Positions 40,313 through 42,368 of a stretch of 42,368 bases of DNA are shown one piece after another. Each line of letters starts with the position of its first letter. Within the stretch, counting starts at the first letter, position 1. Source of the stretch: an uncultured Vibrio sp. (GTDB lineage: Bacteria; Pseudomonadota; Gammaproteobacteria; Enterobacterales; Vibrionaceae); the NCBI RefSeq assembly GCF_947488985.1, contig NZ_CANLBV010000032.1:1-42368 (forward strand), written 5' to 3'. A program made the translations under genes and the position numbers. The notes below the pieces were generated by a model. It saw only the letters and a list, made by a program, of their open reading frames with translations. It ran no database searches and was not told where the DNA came from.

Positions 40313-40939
40313 TTATAGCTCGTGACCAAATACCAGCATGCACAGTTGGGCAAATTCTTCTTCTTTTCCTGAGAATAATTCATCAATCACAAGCGCACGT
40401 TTCTGACCCGACTGCATGCGTTTCTTAGCTTCACGCATAACCATCACCAAAGTGTGTTCTTGCGGTAAGTTAGAATCATTGATGTTCCATTGATTGAATC
40501 GCAGAGAAAGGGCACTTTCGCAAAGCAGTGGTTTAAACGTGAGCACTTCTTGCTTTAATACGGCAAGCATATCTTTAGATGCTTGTTCGGTGTTATTGGC
40601 ACTTGCAGTGTGGGCTTGCGTTTGCTCAAGTTTCTCTAATAGCGCCAACGAGAGGTTGGTTTGAGTGATGTATCCCGCTTGTCTTGGGAATGCATCCGTC
40701 AAACGAACAGAAAAGTCGACGCGATTAATCTGGGTGTTGGGAAAGTAGGTCAGCGAGGTTAAGCAGTCATAAGGGACCCAGATGCTTTGACCCGGCTCGA
40801 CGGCATACTCTTGTTTACCGAGTTTGATCAAAACCAAGCCACTTTGAACTGATACAAGGCTATGTTTGAGTACTTTTTTGCGTGGTGTGATCACCAAGTG
40901 TGAAAAGTAAGCCGATGTATATTCAATAGCGAAGTTCAT
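40313..40939 (-). CDS. AraC-type cupin sensor protein without a recognisable HTH
   Basis: A 208-residue protein. Residues about 5-85 look like the cupin sensing domain of AraC regulators (HSLVSVQSGLVLIKLGKQEY, AVEPGQSIWVPYDCLTSLT). The C-terminal half (about 110-208) has helices with EHTLVMVMREAKKRMQSG and LVIDELFSGKEEEFAQLCML, but lacks the usual two helix-turn-helix units with GF-x-S/D-x-F and is shorter than AraC regulators (about 280). It may be a degenerate regulator or a ligand-binding partner. ATG at 40939; no obvious regulated neighbour. Confidence 0.6.
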   Translation of the reverse strand: MNFAIEYTSAYFSHLVITPRKKVLKHSLVSVQSGLVLIKLGKQEYAVEPGQSIWVPYDCLTSLTYFPNTQINRVDFSVRLTDAFPRQAGYITQTNLSLALLEKLEQTQAHTASANNTEQASKDMLAVLKQEVLTFKPLLCESALSLRFNQWNINDSNLPQEHTLVMVMREAKKRMQSGQKRALVIDELFSGKEEEFAQLCMLVFGHEL

Positions 40940-41102
40940 AGATAGTACCTTATTTTTGGGGCAATAAGATTACCGTTTATCTCCACGAATGCCAACAATA
41001 ACAGGGGATTTTCAACGTTTCTGGTCTGACCTTGCCAAAAGTATGGGCTCTATAGCTGCGGTAAGTCTAAACAACGCGTAGAATGAGCTAGCTTTTTATT
41101 AT

Positions 41103-42221
41103 ATGAATGAAGAAATGACCTCTCCGACTGATCCATATCTTGATATTCGTCCATACGACGATGATGAAATCCCTGCGGCACTAGACCGTCTTATTAATGA
41201 TGAAGAATTTATTAGTGCGATTTTGCACTACCGTTTTTCAAACCATGCTGCTTGGTTCAAAGCATTAATGAGCCCGATTTTGCGTATTTACTTAAAAATG
41301 AAATGGAGCAAGCTAACCAGTGTTGAATCCATCCAGATTGAAGTGAAAAAATACTTACGTGATACGCTTGCGAAGACCACCAACGGTGTTTCATACACTG
41401 GCATAGAGTCATTGGATGTAGAGCAGGCCTACTTATTTGTATCAAACCATCGTGATATTGCTATGGATCCGGCGTTAGTTAACTACGCTCTTCATCAAAA
41501 TAACCATCAGACTTGTCGTATCGCCATTGGTGATAACCTGCTTAAAAAGCCATGTACGACTGAGTTGATGCGCCTAAACAAGAGCTTCATTGTCAAACGT
41601 TCGCTGAAAGGCCCACGTGAAATGATGAAAGCGCTTGGGCAGTTGTCTTCTTATATCAAGCACTCTTTAGAGACAGGTAATTCTATCTGGATCGCTCAAA
41701 AGGAAGGCCGTGCCAAAGACGGTAATGACTTTACTGAGCCAGCCATTTTGAAAATGTTTCACGTTGAAGGGCGTAAGCAAAAAATTGCCTTTTCAGAGTA
41801 CGTAAAGTCATTGAAAATCGTTCCTGTGGCTATCTCATACGAAAACGACCCATGTGACACGGCGAAAGCGATAGAGCTATTTGAAAAAGAGGTAAACGGC
41901 AGTTACAAAAAGGGTGAGTTCGAAGATATTGAAAGTATCATTCAAGGCATCATCGGTAACAAAGGACGCGTTCATGTTGGTTTTGGTCAGGTTATCGACC
42001 AAGACTTTGATACACCAGAAGCGCTTGCTCAAGAGATTGATCGCCAGATCCACGAAAACTACAAACTGTTTCCAGTAAATCTATTGGCGGCAGAAAAGGA
42101 AGACGATTCGATTACCGAAGCCGTTAAGACAGAATTTGAAGGTAAACTATCGAGCCTGCCAAAAGGCGCTCGTCAGTACCTGATTGATAGTTACGCTAAC
42201 CCAGTGAAGAACATTGGATAA
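41103..42221 (+). CDS. PlsC-like glycerolipid acyltransferase
   Basis: A 372-residue acyltransferase. The catalytic motif reads SNHRDIAMDPAL at residues 114-125, with H116 and D122. This gives HX5D rather than the textbook HX4D. IWIAQKEGRAKDG corresponds to the phosphate-binding EGTR segment. Family members transfer acyl groups to lysophosphatidate or related acceptors at the inner face of the membrane. The N-terminal 80 residues are family-specific and include LYRFSNHAAW-like amphipathic helices (actual: LHYRFSNHAAWFK). It is a single-gene unit with its own terminator; substrate unknown. Confidence 0.82.
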   Translation: MNEEMTSPTDPYLDIRPYDDDEIPAALDRLINDEEFISAILHYRFSNHAAWFKALMSPILRIYLKMKWSKLTSVESIQIEVKKYLRDTLAKTTNGVSYTGIESLDVEQAYLFVSNHRDIAMDPALVNYALHQNNHQTCRIAIGDNLLKKPCTTELMRLNKSFIVKRSLKGPREMMKALGQLSSYIKHSLETGNSIWIAQKEGRAKDGNDFTEPAILKMFHVEGRKQKIAFSEYVKSLKIVPVAISYENDPCDTAKAIELFEKEVNGSYKKGEFEDIESIIQGIIGNKGRVHVGFGQVIDQDFDTPEALAQEIDRQIHENYKLFPVNLLAAEKEDDSITEAVKTEFEGKLSSLPKGARQYLIDSYANPVKNIG

Positions 42222-42255
42222 CGAGCGTTAGCAAACTCAATCATTAATTGAACTG

Positions 42256-42280
42256 AAAAGGAGCCTTGAGCTCCTTTTTT
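42256..42280 (+). terminator. intrinsic terminator of the acyltransferase gene
   Basis: AAAAGGAGC (42256-42264) pairs with GCTCCTTTT (42270-42278) around CTTGA, with further T residues. Confidence 0.88.
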
Positions 42281-42289
42281 GTTTCTGAA

Positions 42290-42368
42290 TCGCTAGGGCG
42301 TGTTGATCTTTCGTGGTTAAATTTTGTTCGAGATAAAAGCGTTTTAATCGCGGCGAGGGGGAAGTAGC
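42290..42368. other. window edge, non-coding, possibly the end of a repeat or IS
   Basis: No open frame of note in these 79 bases. The stretch from about 42297 (GGGCGTGTTGATCTTTCG) has the look of a dispersed Vibrio sequence such as the end of an insertion element, but I cannot name it and the window ends before any gene. Confidence 0.2.

Overview
The window looks like a chromosomal segment of a marine Vibrio, probably of the Splendidus clade. This rests on recognisable gene products (a PL6 alginate lyase, a BCCT osmolyte transporter, the aceA/LysR/malate synthase G block, class II PyrC) and on moderate GC content. No search could be run, so the species is an inference. There are no rRNA or tRNA genes, no CRISPR array and no prophage.

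Left part (1-9.3 kb) is the accessory region. It holds an OprB-type porin with a DUF3299 protein and a perfect 8 x 8-bp repeat array. An intact IS66-family element follows, with matching 8-bp target duplications, and a group II intron sits inside its tnpB. Next come a lipoprotein PL6 polysaccharide lyase with a second 8 x 8-bp array running into its terminator, and a LysR remnant that has lost its DNA-binding half. The intron's exon-binding sequences can be matched to the tnpB exon, which places the 5' splice site at 3011/3012.

Middle-left part (9.5-20.7 kb) is metabolic and regulatory: an orphan peptide-type binding protein, an AraC regulator above a triple-domain SnoaL/SnoaL/ABM exported protein, a broken small gene beside a small membrane protein, MATE pump plus LysR, a zinc-less MDR oxidoreductase, an SDR, a radical SAM protein and a crotonase-fold enzyme.

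Glyoxylate block (20.9-26.9 kb): isocitrate lyase (aceA) is divergent from a LysR regulator, which is followed by malate synthase G. Downstream of aceA lie a strongly structured RNA segment and an uncharacterised protein with an HGT motif reminiscent of ADP-ribosyltransferases. Next to the block is a minus-strand operon of a TRAP transporter (dctP-dctQ-dctM) ending in a TauD-like Fe(II)/2-oxoglutarate dioxygenase.

Right part (31-42.4 kb): a BCCT transporter whose conserved N-terminus is out of frame with the upstream ATG across an A-rich heptamer, an M14 metallopeptidase, pyrC with a PurR-like box and a leader hairpin covering its ribosome binding site, a YqaE/Pmp3 peptide, and a MOSC-ferredoxin reductase fusion. 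Then come nadE divergent from a NadD-like adenylyltransferase, an exported protein, a cupin-type regulator-like protein and a PlsC-type acyltransferase.

Recurring theme: several transcription units carry short tandem duplications at or just after their stop codons, and several starts (tnpA, pyrC, the radical SAM gene) have their ribosome binding site inside an inverted repeat.
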